The notes under the pieces: model-generated
What the model saw: only the letters and a program-made list of their open reading frames with translations
Told to the model about the DNA's origin: nothing
The model's database searches: none
Program-made: the position numbers and the translations under genes
Source of the DNA: Craspedostauros australis
Taxonomy: Eukaryota > Bacillariophyta > Bacillariophyceae > Mastogloiales > Achnanthaceae
Assembly: GCA_026770025.1 (NCBI GenBank)
Contig: JAMXDE010000007.1
Location: forward strand, 1,860,001 to 1,924,000
Direction of reading: 5' to 3'
Length of the DNA: 64,000 bases
Shown: positions 1 through 10,274 of the stretch, one piece after another
Numbering within the stretch: the first letter of the stretch is position 1
How the letters are laid out: each line of letters starts with the position of its first letter

Positions 1-914
1 TCCCGCTTCAGGACCTCATCCTTGATGGGATGCTCCCAGTCTCCTTGGATCGCCGCTCCCAGATATCCAAATGCGGTCGCGTCCAATGAACAAAACCGAT
101 CTCCCATGAAGTACGCGTTCGTGCCAAGCTGTGTGGACATGGCATCGAGCTCCTTTTGCGCACGCAGCAGAATCTCATCGTCTGTCATGAGGCCCGTGCC
201 TTGGCCCTTGGAATCACGTAGGATCTTGGGTCGCACGATCATGTCGAAGAAGAACCACATGAAACGTGGCAAGGCATCACTGAAGTACGTGGGCTTGGTG
301 GTCTTATTGTATTGCTCCTTGTCATTCCACCGCGTCGCAACGATACAGGTCCAGTAGAAGCTCTCCTCAAACATGACGCGGAAGGCCGTCGCAATGGCAG
401 CCTCTTGGGGTGTGAGATGACCATCCAAGACGAACGTTTTCGGATCTGCCGTTTGCAACTTGTGCATGATGATGTTGGAATCCATGATGGTGGTCAGTCC
501 ATCCTTGTCGCCATCGTTTCCTGCCGTGCTGATGATGTTGGTGCGTACGTATGGCATCTTGGCGCGGTTGCTGTGCTTGCAATTGTGAGCACCAGCCGGA
601 AGGTACTTATAATCCACCTTGCACATCTTGAGGTAGGTCGCCAGCTTGAGGCAAGCAGGTGAGACGTCTGCCCAGCCTTCGATGGGAAGGAACCCGTACA
701 GCTCGATCCTACATGGCTTGCCGTCGGCTGACTTGGGCAACGCATCGCCACTCTTGACGTCGAAGGTTGTGGTGAAGGGATTCATCTTGCTCGGCTTGTT
801 CTGTTTGCTTGCAGATGACTTGGCCGACAACGCCCACGCGACGGATCCTCCACCGACAACGACGGCAGCAAACAGAGGGAGGAGAGGTATTTGGACTGTC
901 TGTTGGGTTGCCAT
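1..914 (-). CDS. Failed-axon-connections/metaxin-like GST-fold protein, partial (C-terminus beyond left edge)
   Basis: The minus strand is open from the ATG at 914 to base 1 (304 codons, no stop), so the gene continues outside the window. Residues about 10-30 form a hydrophobic, Ala/Val/Gly-rich segment that could be a membrane anchor or targeting helix. A thioredoxin-like N-terminal domain follows (IELYGFLPIEGW near residue 75, then KMPYV in the position of the cis-Pro loop). The helical C-terminal half carries YFMGDRFCSLDATAFGYLG, close to the signature of the failed-axon-connections/metaxin branch of GST-like proteins. Family knowledge suggests a membrane-associated GST-fold protein, not necessarily a glutathione enzyme. 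The fold is well supported; the exact role is not. Confidence 0.8.
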   Translation of the reverse strand, partial: MATQQTVQIPLLPLFAAVVVGGGSVAWALSAKSSASKQNKPSKMNPFTTTFDVKSGDALPKSADGKPCRIELYGFLPIEGWADVSPACLKLATYLKMCKVDYKYLPAGAHNCKHSNRAKMPYVRTNIISTAGNDGDKDGLTTIMDSNIIMHKLQTADPKTFVLDGHLTPQEAAIATAFRVMFEESFYWTCIVATRWNDKEQYNKTTKPTYFSDALPRFMWFFFDMIVRPKILRDSKGQGTGLMTDDEILLRAQKELDAMSTQLGTNAYFMGDRFCSLDATAFGYLGAAIQGDWEHPIKDEVLKR

Positions 915-1592
915 CGCTCTCTACACAATCTGCCTCGCTGCACGTACTCTGTTGATTGCGGTGCGTTGTATGGAGTTCAGCAGCATTCGTGATGCGCGTG
1001 GAGTGTGGATCTTTCTGATTTTGTGTCTGCAGCACGGCCAGAACCCAACCTGCTCGTATGTGGACAAGAACATGAGCGGAGAGGTATGGAGAGGTGTGAA
1101 GGGTTCATCACGATCCATCACAATCGTGTGTAAATGCCTGTTGGTAGCGAGGAGCAAAGATGAACACAGAGATGCGAACACTTTGCTCCTTTTGTTCGGG
1201 TTGTTGGATCACGAATTGTGCAGGTGGGCAAGTTGGTGAAGTGTGTTGTTGATGGATGTTTGTCGAGTTCTCTCACCTAGTTAGTCCCTCTGGCTTGTCA
1301 AAGGCTGCATCTCATTGTCTGATCAATAGAACACCAACCGTCACAATGTCATCAAGAACACACTACAACTTCGCCGAGTGATTCATAGGGGTTCTACTTC
1401 CTTGGCTTTAGCCTTATTCTTGCACCCACCTGCGCATTGTGCCGCCATTGTGGGGAATAACCTCAGTTTGTTAATCGCGTATCCACGCTGACGCATTTGT
1501 TTCTTTTGTGGACGGTACCATTTGTGGGTGACATGATTTTCGGTCCAAATTGGTGGTTTCCTCTCTCTCTCGCTTGCTCGCTCTCACGTCAT
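915..1592. other. Intergenic, no gene seen
   Basis: Presumed promoter and 5' region of the minus-strand GST-fold gene plus the space to the next possible ORF. Short ORFs here lack codon structure or recognisable domains. Confidence 0.5.
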
Positions 1593-2234
1593 TCATTGCT
1601 TGTTGCCCTCGTTCTCGTTCTCGATGAAGAGATTGACGTCGTCCTCGATCTCACCAACGATGCTGATCGCTGCGTCGAGGATCTCAAGCAATGAGTCTAT
1701 CTCACCCGCGGGATCCCTGCTGCCGTTCGCTGGGGAGCAAGGAAGCTTCCATGTGCCATGAGTGCCATGCGTGCCGCATCGCGCTCGCAATGAGGTCAAT
1801 GAATTAGCGGTCCGATACGCGGATCTTGTGTTTGGATGCAGTGACAGCGAGAAAGATGACGTCAATGACGTCAGCGTTGGAGTTGGCGTTGATGCTGTGG
1901 CCGAGCCACGCGCATTGCCATTCTCGGTGCCAGTTGGCTTTGTCGTGTTGTTTGATTGATCCATGTCGACGGTGGTGGCTGTCGTGTAGTCGCCCTTGTT
2001 GATTTCGGTGCTGTTACGGCTGTTGCTGCAGTTTGCGTCTTGTGGTGGTTCGAGTTGTTGCGTCTTCGTTTTGTGCGACAGTCGCTTGGTCTTGTTGGTT
2101 GCACGAGTGTGAGGTTGCTTCCGCGGTGATGATGGTTGTGGTTGTGGAGGTTGTGGTTGCGTTTGTGGCTTTGTGTGCAAATTGGCGCCTTTTTCTTTTT
2201 GTGAGATTCGGTGAGACTTGAGCTGTTGATACAT
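1593..2234 (-). CDS. Hypothetical low-complexity protein
   Basis: Open frame of 213 codons from the ATG at 2234; an upstream TTG would add 21 residues. The first two thirds are rich in Thr, Asn, Gln and Ser and look like disordered or translated repetitive sequence. The C-terminal ~35 residues (GEIDSLLEILDAAISIVGEI then an acidic tail ending in NENEGNKQ) read like a real amphipathic helix with GAG/GTC/ATC-rich codon use similar to the neighbouring genes. Two overlapping TGACGTCA strings lie inside it. I do not recognise a family. It may be a small gene, a terminal exon of a larger one, or chance. Confidence 0.3.
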   Translation of the reverse strand: MYQQLKSHRISQKEKGANLHTKPQTQPQPPQPQPSSPRKQPHTRATNKTKRLSHKTKTQQLEPPQDANCSNSRNSTEINKGDYTTATTVDMDQSNNTTKPTGTENGNARGSATASTPTPTLTSLTSSFSLSLHPNTRSAYRTANSLTSLRARCGTHGTHGTWKLPCSPANGSRDPAGEIDSLLEILDAAISIVGEIEDDVNLFIENENEGNKQ

Positions 2235-4242
2235 GGTGGCACCATTGTACGCGTGTCGTTGGTACACGTGCTGCGTGGGTCCCCCTGTACACACCAAGGA
2301 CGCAAACTTTCAGCGACGCAACAGCGCTTCTTCCTGGGTTTGATGAAAGTATAATACCTTGTTACTTTGGCCGAGGGTACTGCGAAATGAGGATTCTGAC
2401 GCAAGCTCTTGCGTGCTTCTTTACAAAAATACAAATGAGTTGGAAACGTCTTCACTTGGATCGTTGGTTGTGGGAAATGGACGGACGAGGTCATCAGTGC
2501 CGCGTGTACTGATAAGTGCTGGTTCTGGCCATGAACTATAAGAATCTTGTGTCGAACACTGCCCTTTTGTCATGCCGGAACAGGTTCGTAAAGTAGAAGC
2601 GCACCAAACATGTGAGTTACTCGCAAGGGCGGAGGAGGATGTCCTGAGCTGTGCAACAGGAGTCGAGTTCGAAGAGGTGGCGCTTTGATGGTGTGTCCGC
2701 CTACTGTTCCTGCAGCTCCTTTCTCGTCGTGATTGTCAGGTCATGTTTTTCGGTCCAAAGTGAACGACGGTTGTGATAGATGCTTGTCGTCACTCCCTCC
2801 GAATTGATTACAAGGACGATACATTCGATACAATTTGCATCCTGTCTCGAAACAAGCAGAGACGCGCACGATGAGTCAGAATACAAGCATTGCGCCAGCA
2901 CGGCAGATGACGGATGTAACGACCTCTGCCGCTGAGTCGTTCTATTTCTGTTTGCATCTGTGCACTGAAGAGTCTGCGAGGATTCGTATGTGTGGGATGT
3001 GCTTTGGGAGGACACTCTGCTCTTGAGCGAGTTGATGTTGATGTTAATGTTGACCAATAGTGTGCCTTGTGGAGAATACACCCGTGAAGGGATAAAAGGC
3101 TCCGGCGCTCCCTTGTTGAAGTGAGTCATCAAGTCGGAGCGCCGCAACAAACTCGAGGAAACGGACATGTTGTTTCTGTGATCAAAGCGCCCTGGGTAGG
3201 AATAAGACAGTTAATCCGACGTGGCAGATCGTCCAACAACTCAGTCTGTGCTCTTTCTTGTTTGGATGTTGTCGTCCGCATCTTGTCTGGCTTACGTCGA
3301 ATGCAGACCGCACCACGAGCAGGAACTCCACATCTTCCATGCGACAAATCCAACGAAGAAGACAGCGATGACGACGATGGTGGTGGCAACGGCGTTTGAC
3401 ACCGTCGCGGAATTTGCATGGCGAGATCGCAATGACAACGCTTCCGTCAGCTGTTGTTTGTTTGTCTGTTGCCACATCGCCAAACACCAGATCGCATGGA
3501 CTTCGCGCGGACGCCGCGACGCGCTGTTGCGAAGCTGGTTTTGCAAGTTCACTTTCATCGCTGCGCGTTGTTGCTGATGCCATCATCGCAATCAATATCA
3601 ACACAGCAGAGGATATTATTCTGCTGTAGAAGAGGCTCAGAGTGGAGCATGATGGATGACAATACGATCGATCCCTCCATTCCCCAACATCGCACTGTAC
3701 CGCTACTCGTACTTCGTGCGATGATGGTCAGGCTCATCTCCACGATGCCAGACACCACAAGAAACGTGAACCACATCTCGCAGACTTTAGTTGTGTCTGT
3801 CATGGTACGTCTTGGTGTTGGTGCTTCTTCGGTATTTCTGCAACTCCGCGCATAGAATGGTTTGGCGCACGCTGCCAGGTTTGAATTCGGCTTCTTCGTA
3901 ATTGGTTGGACGTGACAGCGAGAGTTAACGTTAATGGTTGAAATGACGGTTATAACGATTGTAGACGAGTGGATTTTGAATCGTGTCGTGGTGCACTGTC
4001 ACATGGTGGCATTGCAGTCCGCGCGACGCGATACACACGCAAAGTAGCGTGCACGCAAACGTGTGGAAGGCTTCGCGAGGTCCAGCGACGCAATCCACCA
4101 ACAACTCCGCGCAAGCACGCTGCATTTCCACCGAACACAGCGGTGGAGACAGAGAGAAACACGAGTGACAGTTTGTATGGCGCGCAATAATAACACGGTG
4201 GAGTGCGGTACGAGTTCGATCTACTCCGCTCTATTCGTGCCA
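2235..4242. other. Intergenic, no gene supported
   Basis: About 2 kb with many short ORFs on both strands, none with a domain, convincing codon bias or splice-linked partner. A minus ORF at 3292-3558 has one possible membrane segment but nothing else in its favour. Confidence 0.4.
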
Positions 4243-4954
4243 TCAAAGGGCTGCAGGCTCGCTGCAAACAACCACACTATCGTGCCCATCTTCGCTTTCG
4301 TTGCCATCGTCATCATCCTTGGGTGCCGGAGCTATTGCCGTTGCTGCTGTATCATTGTTCATGCTCACACGGAAACGAGGCAGGTACGCAAACACACTCT
4401 CATCATCATCGTCATTGTCGCAAAACGCATTCACCTGCTTGTGTGCAGCACCATCATCACCCACCCACACACACAATCGCAGACACGACATCCGTTTTGG
4501 TGATTTGACTTTGCCATCTCCAAGTTTCCTCATTGATCGGGCAAAACGGACGGGCGATACTCGACGAATTTCCATAACCACGGGTATTTCAGCACGATTG
4601 CATTGGTTTCGTTGGCGCGCATTGGCTTCATCCTTCTTCCGTGGCAGTCGCTGGTTGCTGAACGAGTTCCATAGGTCGTTCAAATCGATACGAGTGCGAG
4701 CAGAGCATCGGCAAGCAGAGGGGTTCATCGCCAATCCATGCATGCTGAGTGCCACTCGGAAGCATCATCATCATCACATCATCGTGCATCGCATTGCCCA
4801 ACAAAGCAGCAGGTTGAATCAGAAGAACTCAGAGACCCGCTCAGCAATCGCCCCAAAACTCCATTTGCTCCGCTCGGATTCTTGTTGCTCGTGTTCGTGC
4901 CAACGCGCATCCGTCAGCACAGCCCACATCAACAGAACACCACAAGAGAGGTAA
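4243..4954. other. Overlapping antisense ORFs of uncertain status
   Basis: A minus ORF (4243-4740, first ATG near 4740) encodes a charged protein with an acidic Asp-rich tail. A plus ORF (4301-4954) over the same bases encodes a protein with a hydrophobic N-terminal stretch followed by basic sequence. They cannot both be ordinary genes, and the plus ORF lies where the 5' UTR of the PDZ gene would be. Neither has a recognisable domain. The minus reading looks slightly more protein-like, but I cannot decide. Confidence 0.25.
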
Positions 4955-5141
4955 CGGTGGTCCAAGACCGCTGCCAAGCGACGTGAAATTCACAACTTCA
5001 AGAAGGAAACACAACCCAAACAACTCGGCAAAGGCAGTTGCCGAACGGAACGATCGTATCAAATATTACGCGACGCCACACCAGCCACAGCAATAGGCAG
5101 ATACGCAGGCACAGCAACAGGCGCAGACGAACACGGGCACC

Positions 5142-8100
5142 ATGGGAATCTTCGGGAAGATCTTCCGTCGCAAAAAGGGCGATGCGCAGTCGTCGTCGAA
5201 GAAATCCAAGAAGCAGCAGCTGAAGGAACAGCAGCAGGAGGCCGCAAAGGAAAAGCTCAACACATCCTCTGGGTCCGTGCTGCAGGATTCAGCGCTCAAC
5301 ACTAGCGCGGTCAGCACAGGCAGCCGGCGTGGAGATGCGAAGCAGCGCAGAACCTCCCCCACCAAGGCGAGCAGCGCTACCAGAACCAAGGATGGCAGAA
5401 CTTCGTCAGCAGCACCAGCCCCAACAGCAGCACCCCAGTTTGGAGGACAAAGGAGCTCCAATGCGAGCCAGAAAAACAGAATACTGGCAGGCAACAATGC
5501 TAACATCAAAGGCGCCGACGGTCCCTCGTCATCTTCAGCTTCCTTGGCCATCAATCCGTCCCATGCGCGACCGCAAAACGGCTATCCATCCAAGAACCCA
5601 CAGCAGCAGCAGCAGCAGCATTCGGCATACCCAACTTCTCCGCAGGGATGGGGTGGCTCAACCTCTTCCGTTTCTGTGGAACAAGCTGCGTCTCCGCAAT
5701 TCTCGCAGTCCCCTGATGAGAACGTCAACTACCCAGCCAACAAGCCCATCGCTACCACAACCAACGCTGCCAAGCCAGAAAACGCGGCTCCAGCCTCGAC
5801 TTCTGCTTCGGCACGGTTGAGTGCGCAAGAATTGCGAAAGTGGGATCAGCAGCATCAGCACACCTCCAAGTCGCATCATCATCATCATCAGCACTCCAAC
5901 CTATTGGTGCCAGCACCAAATCCCTCAGGACCAGTCTACAGAATGACGATGGGTGGAGAAATCCCAAAGCAGCAGATGTTTGCCATGGATGACATGGAAC
6001 GATCGGACGCCTCCAGCTCCTCCTTCAACCTCAGCACCGACGCCGAGGACTCGGAGTACGAAGCGCTCCGCAAGCGGGGCGTCATCCCAATGGGCATGCT
6101 CAACGCAACCCTCGATTCCTCCATCGTCAGTGGCACCACGTACAACACGGAAAATGACCCCATCTTCCCGGCCTTGCAAACCGATGACGAGATGACGCTC
6201 TCCACCGCCCAGTCCTCCGCAAGGGACAATCCACCGCGTATCATGCCAGTGGCGCCTCTCAGCATGGCCAGCATGCTGGGGCAGCCAGAACAGAGCGACG
6301 CTGAAAACAGCAACGGGAACGGCAACGGTAGCAGGAGCAGGAACATCAACAGCAACAGCCACAGGAACAGCAGTGGTAACGCCGTGGCCAACCTGCACAT
6401 CGCCACCAACGACGTGCCTGCAACCAATGCCACCAGCACCGACAACGTCCGCACGCCAACCAGCGCATCCACTGGACCCAGTCGGCTGCTATCGGACGAT
6501 CTTGACGAGCCTGGCCGCATCCACCTCGCCAAGATGACCCACGAAAGCGAAGAAGACTTCCGTGCCTGGACCATCAGCCCCTCCGCGTCATCTACCACCA
6601 CTAACACCACGCCACGTGAAGTCTCCCTTTCCAACAGAAATGGCCCCAATCGATCGGCGATGGGCCAGGTCAGATCCCCCACAGCAGGAAGTCTCGGCGA
6701 TGGCAATATCGCCAACAACACCATCGCCGCTCACAACGTAACCAGATCGGCGGTTTCACCGTTGGATTCCGGTAAGACTGACCCCCACTACGTCAACACA
6801 TCTGTGCCCAGAGGCGATGCTCCAGGCGTCACTTCGCCGGCGCAAAAGTTCTTTGGAGCGACCACACCGTCCAAGGGGTTGACCATCAACAGCCGCAACA
6901 CCCCCAACGGACCGGTCAGGAACTTCACGTCTCCCAAATCACATGCCTCCAGCGAGTTCTCCTACGAGGACGAATTTCAGGACTTTGCTGATTTTGGAGC
7001 ATTCGGAACGAGTCCATTCGACAAGAGGAGTCACAATCGATCCATCATGTCCAATTCCAGCAAGCGTCCTTCCTCTGCAACCAAGCACCACAACGCCGGC
7101 AATTCGGACGCCGACAGCTTCTCCGAGCACAAAACCGACACTCCAGATGCTTTGATGTCGGGCAAAGATGATAGCTTTCAAAACTACCAGATGCAACAGC
7201 AGCAGCAACAATTGCACGTCATGCAAAAGCAGCAGCAGCAGCCACAGTATCCGCAGCAGCAACCGCAACCGCAGCAGCAATTGGCACAACCACGACAGCA
7301 ACCGTCAAACGAGTTTGGGATGCCGGCACAGGCCGAAGGAGGTGATGGCGGCAACGGAATCAAATTTGTCAACAACGAGGGGCTCGTTGCAGCGTCCGTT
7401 CCAGAAGAAAAATCGCTCTCCGAGTTGCTTGCACAGGCAAAGAACAAGTCACGTACGCGCAGTTCGCGGCGTGGCAAGACATCGTCGGCATCCGTGAGCT
7501 CGGCACCCGCGTTGACCGCATCGCACCTTCGACAGCAGCACAATCTCAAATCATACAACGGCAGCTCCAGACACAGCTCCGCCCACATGAACGCACCGGG
7601 CAGCGATGGCAGCGCTGTTGGTGGAAGCGGCGCCAGCGTTGGACACAAGTCATCATCAAGCGCCTACGAGCGTGGTGAGACTACTTCGGTGTCAGACATC
7701 ATCTCGAGCCTGGAGGCGACCAATCAATCCAGGCTGCGCAATGCTCCAGCTTCCGGCTACCGCGCCAGTTCGCATCGTTCTGTTGGAGACGTCGGCGCCG
7801 TGTCGACGGCACGCACCATGAAGGAGAGGATGCGTGAAAAGAGACGTCGTGAACGCGACAACGGTCGCTTGCATCGGTCGAAGAGTTCGGAGGTTTCATC
7901 GTCCGAGAATTCGGACAACGATCAGGATGATCAGGACTGGTTGATCGATGGTGTCACGGGGGCGCTCGGTCCGCGTGGCATCGCTGCTGATCTCGAATCA
8001 CTGAGCGGACGTTCCAAGAGCTCGACGGGCAACCGCTCTCACAAGTCGCACAAAAGCCACCGATCGCACAAGTCTCGTTCTCGTGCGCGCTCATCGCGAC

Positions 8101-8822
8101 ACCACCACCACAAGGCTTCATCTGGCGAGTCCGTGGACTCCAGAGGCTCCCGCCACTCGCGTTCATCGCGATATTCTCACAAGTCGACAAAATCATACAT
8201 CTCGCAGATGTCCGAACAGTCCCGCAGCGTGGCGAACGACTTGTTGCGATTGGAGATGCAGCTTGCGATGGTCGGCTCTTCCAATGCACCCGGCGGCGGC
8301 GAGGAATCCATGCGCGGACCATCTTCCATCGCATCTAGCAGACTGTCCTCTCATCATCACACCCGTTCTTCCCGCGACCATCGCAAATCCCGTGGCGCCG
8401 CGTCATCGACGTCGTCCGTGACAAGTGCATCCACCGCCGCCAGCCGACGAACGAAGATGACTGTGAGGGCACCGCCTGGAAAGCTGGGCATCATCCTGGC
8501 CAACAAGGCCGACTCAAAGGGAACCGTGGTCTCGGGTGTTCGCACGTCGTCGGTTCTGGCCAGCAAGATCGTGCCAGGCGACAGGATCATCGCGATCGAT
8601 GGGGAGGATGTTTCGCGCATGACCGTGTCTGAGATCACGACCATCATGGCTCGCAAATCCGACTTCGAGAGGACCTTGACAGTGCTGACCGTGCCTCGCA
8701 AGCCCGCGACTTCGTCGGCCTCGACGGCGACAGGACACACGTCTTCCAGATCATCTCAGTCGGGATCCGTCTCCGCGAGCGGCCATAGTTACGATGGCTA
8801 CTCGCAGTACCGGAGCAGGTAA
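5142..8822 (+). CDS. PDZ-domain scaffold-like protein with long low-complexity N-terminus
   Basis: A single 1226-residue ORF from an ATG in a good context (CACCATGGG). A PDZ domain occupies about residues 1106-1186: the GKLGIIL stretch forms the carboxylate-binding loop, followed by SKIVPGDRIIAIDGEDVSRM and an ITTIMARKSDFERTLTVLTV helix-strand end. PDZ domains bind C-terminal peptides, so an adaptor role is likely. The other ~1100 residues are disordered: Q runs (near residues 150 and 685-730), H runs near 247, Ser/Arg/His-rich sequence (about 860-1100), and one acidic-aromatic patch (DEFQDFADFGAFG, about 610). The N-terminus MGIFGKIFRRKKG has Gly2 and a basic cluster, which could allow myristoylation and membrane attachment, though residue 6 is not the usual Ser/Thr. 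No intron is needed. Confidence 0.85.
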   Translation: MGIFGKIFRRKKGDAQSSSKKSKKQQLKEQQQEAAKEKLNTSSGSVLQDSALNTSAVSTGSRRGDAKQRRTSPTKASSATRTKDGRTSSAAPAPTAAPQFGGQRSSNASQKNRILAGNNANIKGADGPSSSSASLAINPSHARPQNGYPSKNPQQQQQQHSAYPTSPQGWGGSTSSVSVEQAASPQFSQSPDENVNYPANKPIATTTNAAKPENAAPASTSASARLSAQELRKWDQQHQHTSKSHHHHHQHSNLLVPAPNPSGPVYRMTMGGEIPKQQMFAMDDMERSDASSSSFNLSTDAEDSEYEALRKRGVIPMGMLNATLDSSIVSGTTYNTENDPIFPALQTDDEMTLSTAQSSARDNPPRIMPVAPLSMASMLGQPEQSDAENSNGNGNGSRSRNINSNSHRNSSGNAVANLHIATNDVPATNATSTDNVRTPTSASTGPSRLLSDDLDEPGRIHLAKMTHESEEDFRAWTISPSASSTTTNTTPREVSLSNRNGPNRSAMGQVRSPTAGSLGDGNIANNTIAAHNVTRSAVSPLDSGKTDPHYVNTSVPRGDAPGVTSPAQKFFGATTPSKGLTINSRNTPNGPVRNFTSPKSHASSEFSYEDEFQDFADFGAFGTSPFDKRSHNRSIMSNSSKRPSSATKHHNAGNSDADSFSEHKTDTPDALMSGKDDSFQNYQMQQQQQQLHVMQKQQQQPQYPQQQPQPQQQLAQPRQQPSNEFGMPAQAEGGDGGNGIKFVNNEGLVAASVPEEKSLSELLAQAKNKSRTRSSRRGKTSSASVSSAPALTASHLRQQHNLKSYNGSSRHSSAHMNAPGSDGSAVGGSGASVGHKSSSSAYERGETTSVSDIISSLEATNQSRLRNAPASGYRASSHRSVGDVGAVSTARTMKERMREKRRRERDNGRLHRSKSSEVSSSENSDNDQDDQDWLIDGVTGALGPRGIAADLESLSGRSKSSTGNRSHKSHKSHRSHKSRSRARSSRHHHHKASSGESVDSRGSRHSRSSRYSHKSTKSYISQMSEQSRSVANDLLRLEMQLAMVGSSNAPGGGEESMRGPSSIASSRLSSHHHTRSSRDHRKSRGAASSTSSVTSASTAASRRTKMTVRAPPGKLGIILANKADSKGTVVSGVRTSSVLASKIVPGDRIIAIDGEDVSRMTVSEITTIMARKSDFERTLTVLTVPRKPATSSASTATGHTSSRSSQSGSVSASGHSYDGYSQYRSR

Positions 8823-9227
8823 AACGATGGATGGTACTGCCATGCACTGTGATACCCTATTTCAGCACGATACCGTAAAACTACCGTAATACAACACCAT
8901 ACAATACTCAAGCGCCTGCAAATGCAGACTATCCCAAACGACTCTACTTGTTGATGCACACGAGACTTCAGTGTGCTTGTGCAACAACACTGTTCGGTCC
9001 GAGACTTTCGTTGGAGACGAGATACTGACAACTCAGCAGTTCGACAGAGAACGGTGTGAAACGGATTATATGTACTAATACGGGTGTGATGAAAACTGAT
9101 AGATTAGCCTATGGAGGCCTTGGCTCTGTGCATTGCTGCAAGACCTTCATTCATGAACATTGCAATGCGGTTATGTATGGGGATTGTTGTACGGATGGTC
9201 AATGCGAAGCACTCTGTCGTGATGTGT
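8823..9227. other. Convergent intergenic spacer
   Basis: Space between the 3' ends of the PDZ gene (plus) and the TspO-like gene (minus); presumably two 3' UTRs. No further element seen. Confidence 0.5.
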
Positions 9228-10274
9228 CTACGGTTTGATGACATCCAACATTGCCGTCCATCCGAACGCGGCCGCAACCGCCGCTGCGATGTTCAAGGCG
9301 GCCCCAACTTGGCACAGACGGACTTGGAATGCCGCTCCTCGGATGCCCACGGCCTCCGGGTCCTCATTGCCATCCAACCGCTTCGACACGCCCGATGCGA
9401 CGGCCGACAAGGCCCAAGCGATGACGCCGCCGAACACTGGTGCATCGCGAACCAACGTGATGCCCAATCCGAGCGCCGTCGCAGCGATGGCCGAAAGATG
9501 ACCCACACGCGCGACGGTGGTGGCCGTGATGGTCTCGCTCATGGCCAGCGCACCGTTGAGGTCCACGAGTGACGCAGCCGTGGTCCAACCGAAATGCAAC
9601 GACAGCGGCAGGAACAGCAAGGCGTAGTCCTTCCATCCGATCATGGCACCGGCGGCACCCGTGTAGACTGCGTTGGCCTTGGACAAGGTGTAGGCGACGC
9701 CGGCCAAATTGGCGACGCTGACGAATCGGAAGTAGGACTTGTACTTGGGGCGGAATGACGCCGTCCACAGCGTCTGGAAGATTTGGGCCACGACGAAGGG
9801 ACCCGTGGTCTGACGCACGACCGATTGTAATGCCGTGTCGGTGATGAAGAAGGGCGTGATGGACATGATCAACTCACCCACGTAGATGGGACCCCAAATG
9901 GCAAAGGCCCATCCCGCCGGCATGACCAAGGTGCGCCCACGCGGCGTATCCATCAAGTTCACCGCAGCGGAAGATTCATCGGTATCTGCGGTGGCGGCAG
10001 CCGCATCTCTCTTGTCGTTGGCGGATAGCAACTGCTGTGTGGGAGGCCCGCCGGCCTGCTGTTGCGCTTGAATCTCCGGCTGCGTGTCGTTGCGTCCTGG
10101 TTGCGAGACGGCCCACACGGAGAGGCCGTACATGATGATGTTGGCAGACTGGACCGCGACCCATGGCGTGGATTCTTTGAGGAAGGCATCTTGGATGAAG
10201 GGACTGACGAGGTAGGTGACTGCCGTCAATCCAGCAACCAACGATGGGTTGTTCACTCTGGCGAGGATGCTCAT
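9228..10274 (-). CDS. TspO/MBR-like multi-pass membrane protein
   Basis: A 348-residue ORF from the ATG at 10274 to a TAG. It begins with a hydrophobic stretch (residues 1-60), has a Gln/Asn/Ala-rich linker (about 62-108), then a membrane domain opening with PAGWAFAIWGPIY at residue 119. This matches the conserved first-helix region of TspO/MBR-related tryptophan-rich membrane proteins. At least five further hydrophobic segments follow, with the pattern LFLPLSLHFGWTTAASLVDLNG in the middle. Bacterial and animal members bind porphyrins or cholesterol; whether this longer member does is unknown. The hydrophobic N-terminus could be a signal or plastid/mitochondrial presequence. Membrane topology is clear; the TspO-like label is moderately sure. 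Confidence 0.65.
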   Translation of the reverse strand: MSILARVNNPSLVAGLTAVTYLVSPFIQDAFLKESTPWVAVQSANIIMYGLSVWAVSQPGRNDTQPEIQAQQQAGGPPTQQLLSANDKRDAAAATADTDESSAAVNLMDTPRGRTLVMPAGWAFAIWGPIYVGELIMSITPFFITDTALQSVVRQTTGPFVVAQIFQTLWTASFRPKYKSYFRFVSVANLAGVAYTLSKANAVYTGAAGAMIGWKDYALLFLPLSLHFGWTTAASLVDLNGALAMSETITATTVARVGHLSAIAATALGLGITLVRDAPVFGGVIAWALSAVASGVSKRLDGNEDPEAVGIRGAAFQVRLCQVGAALNIAAAVAAAFGWTAMLDVIKP

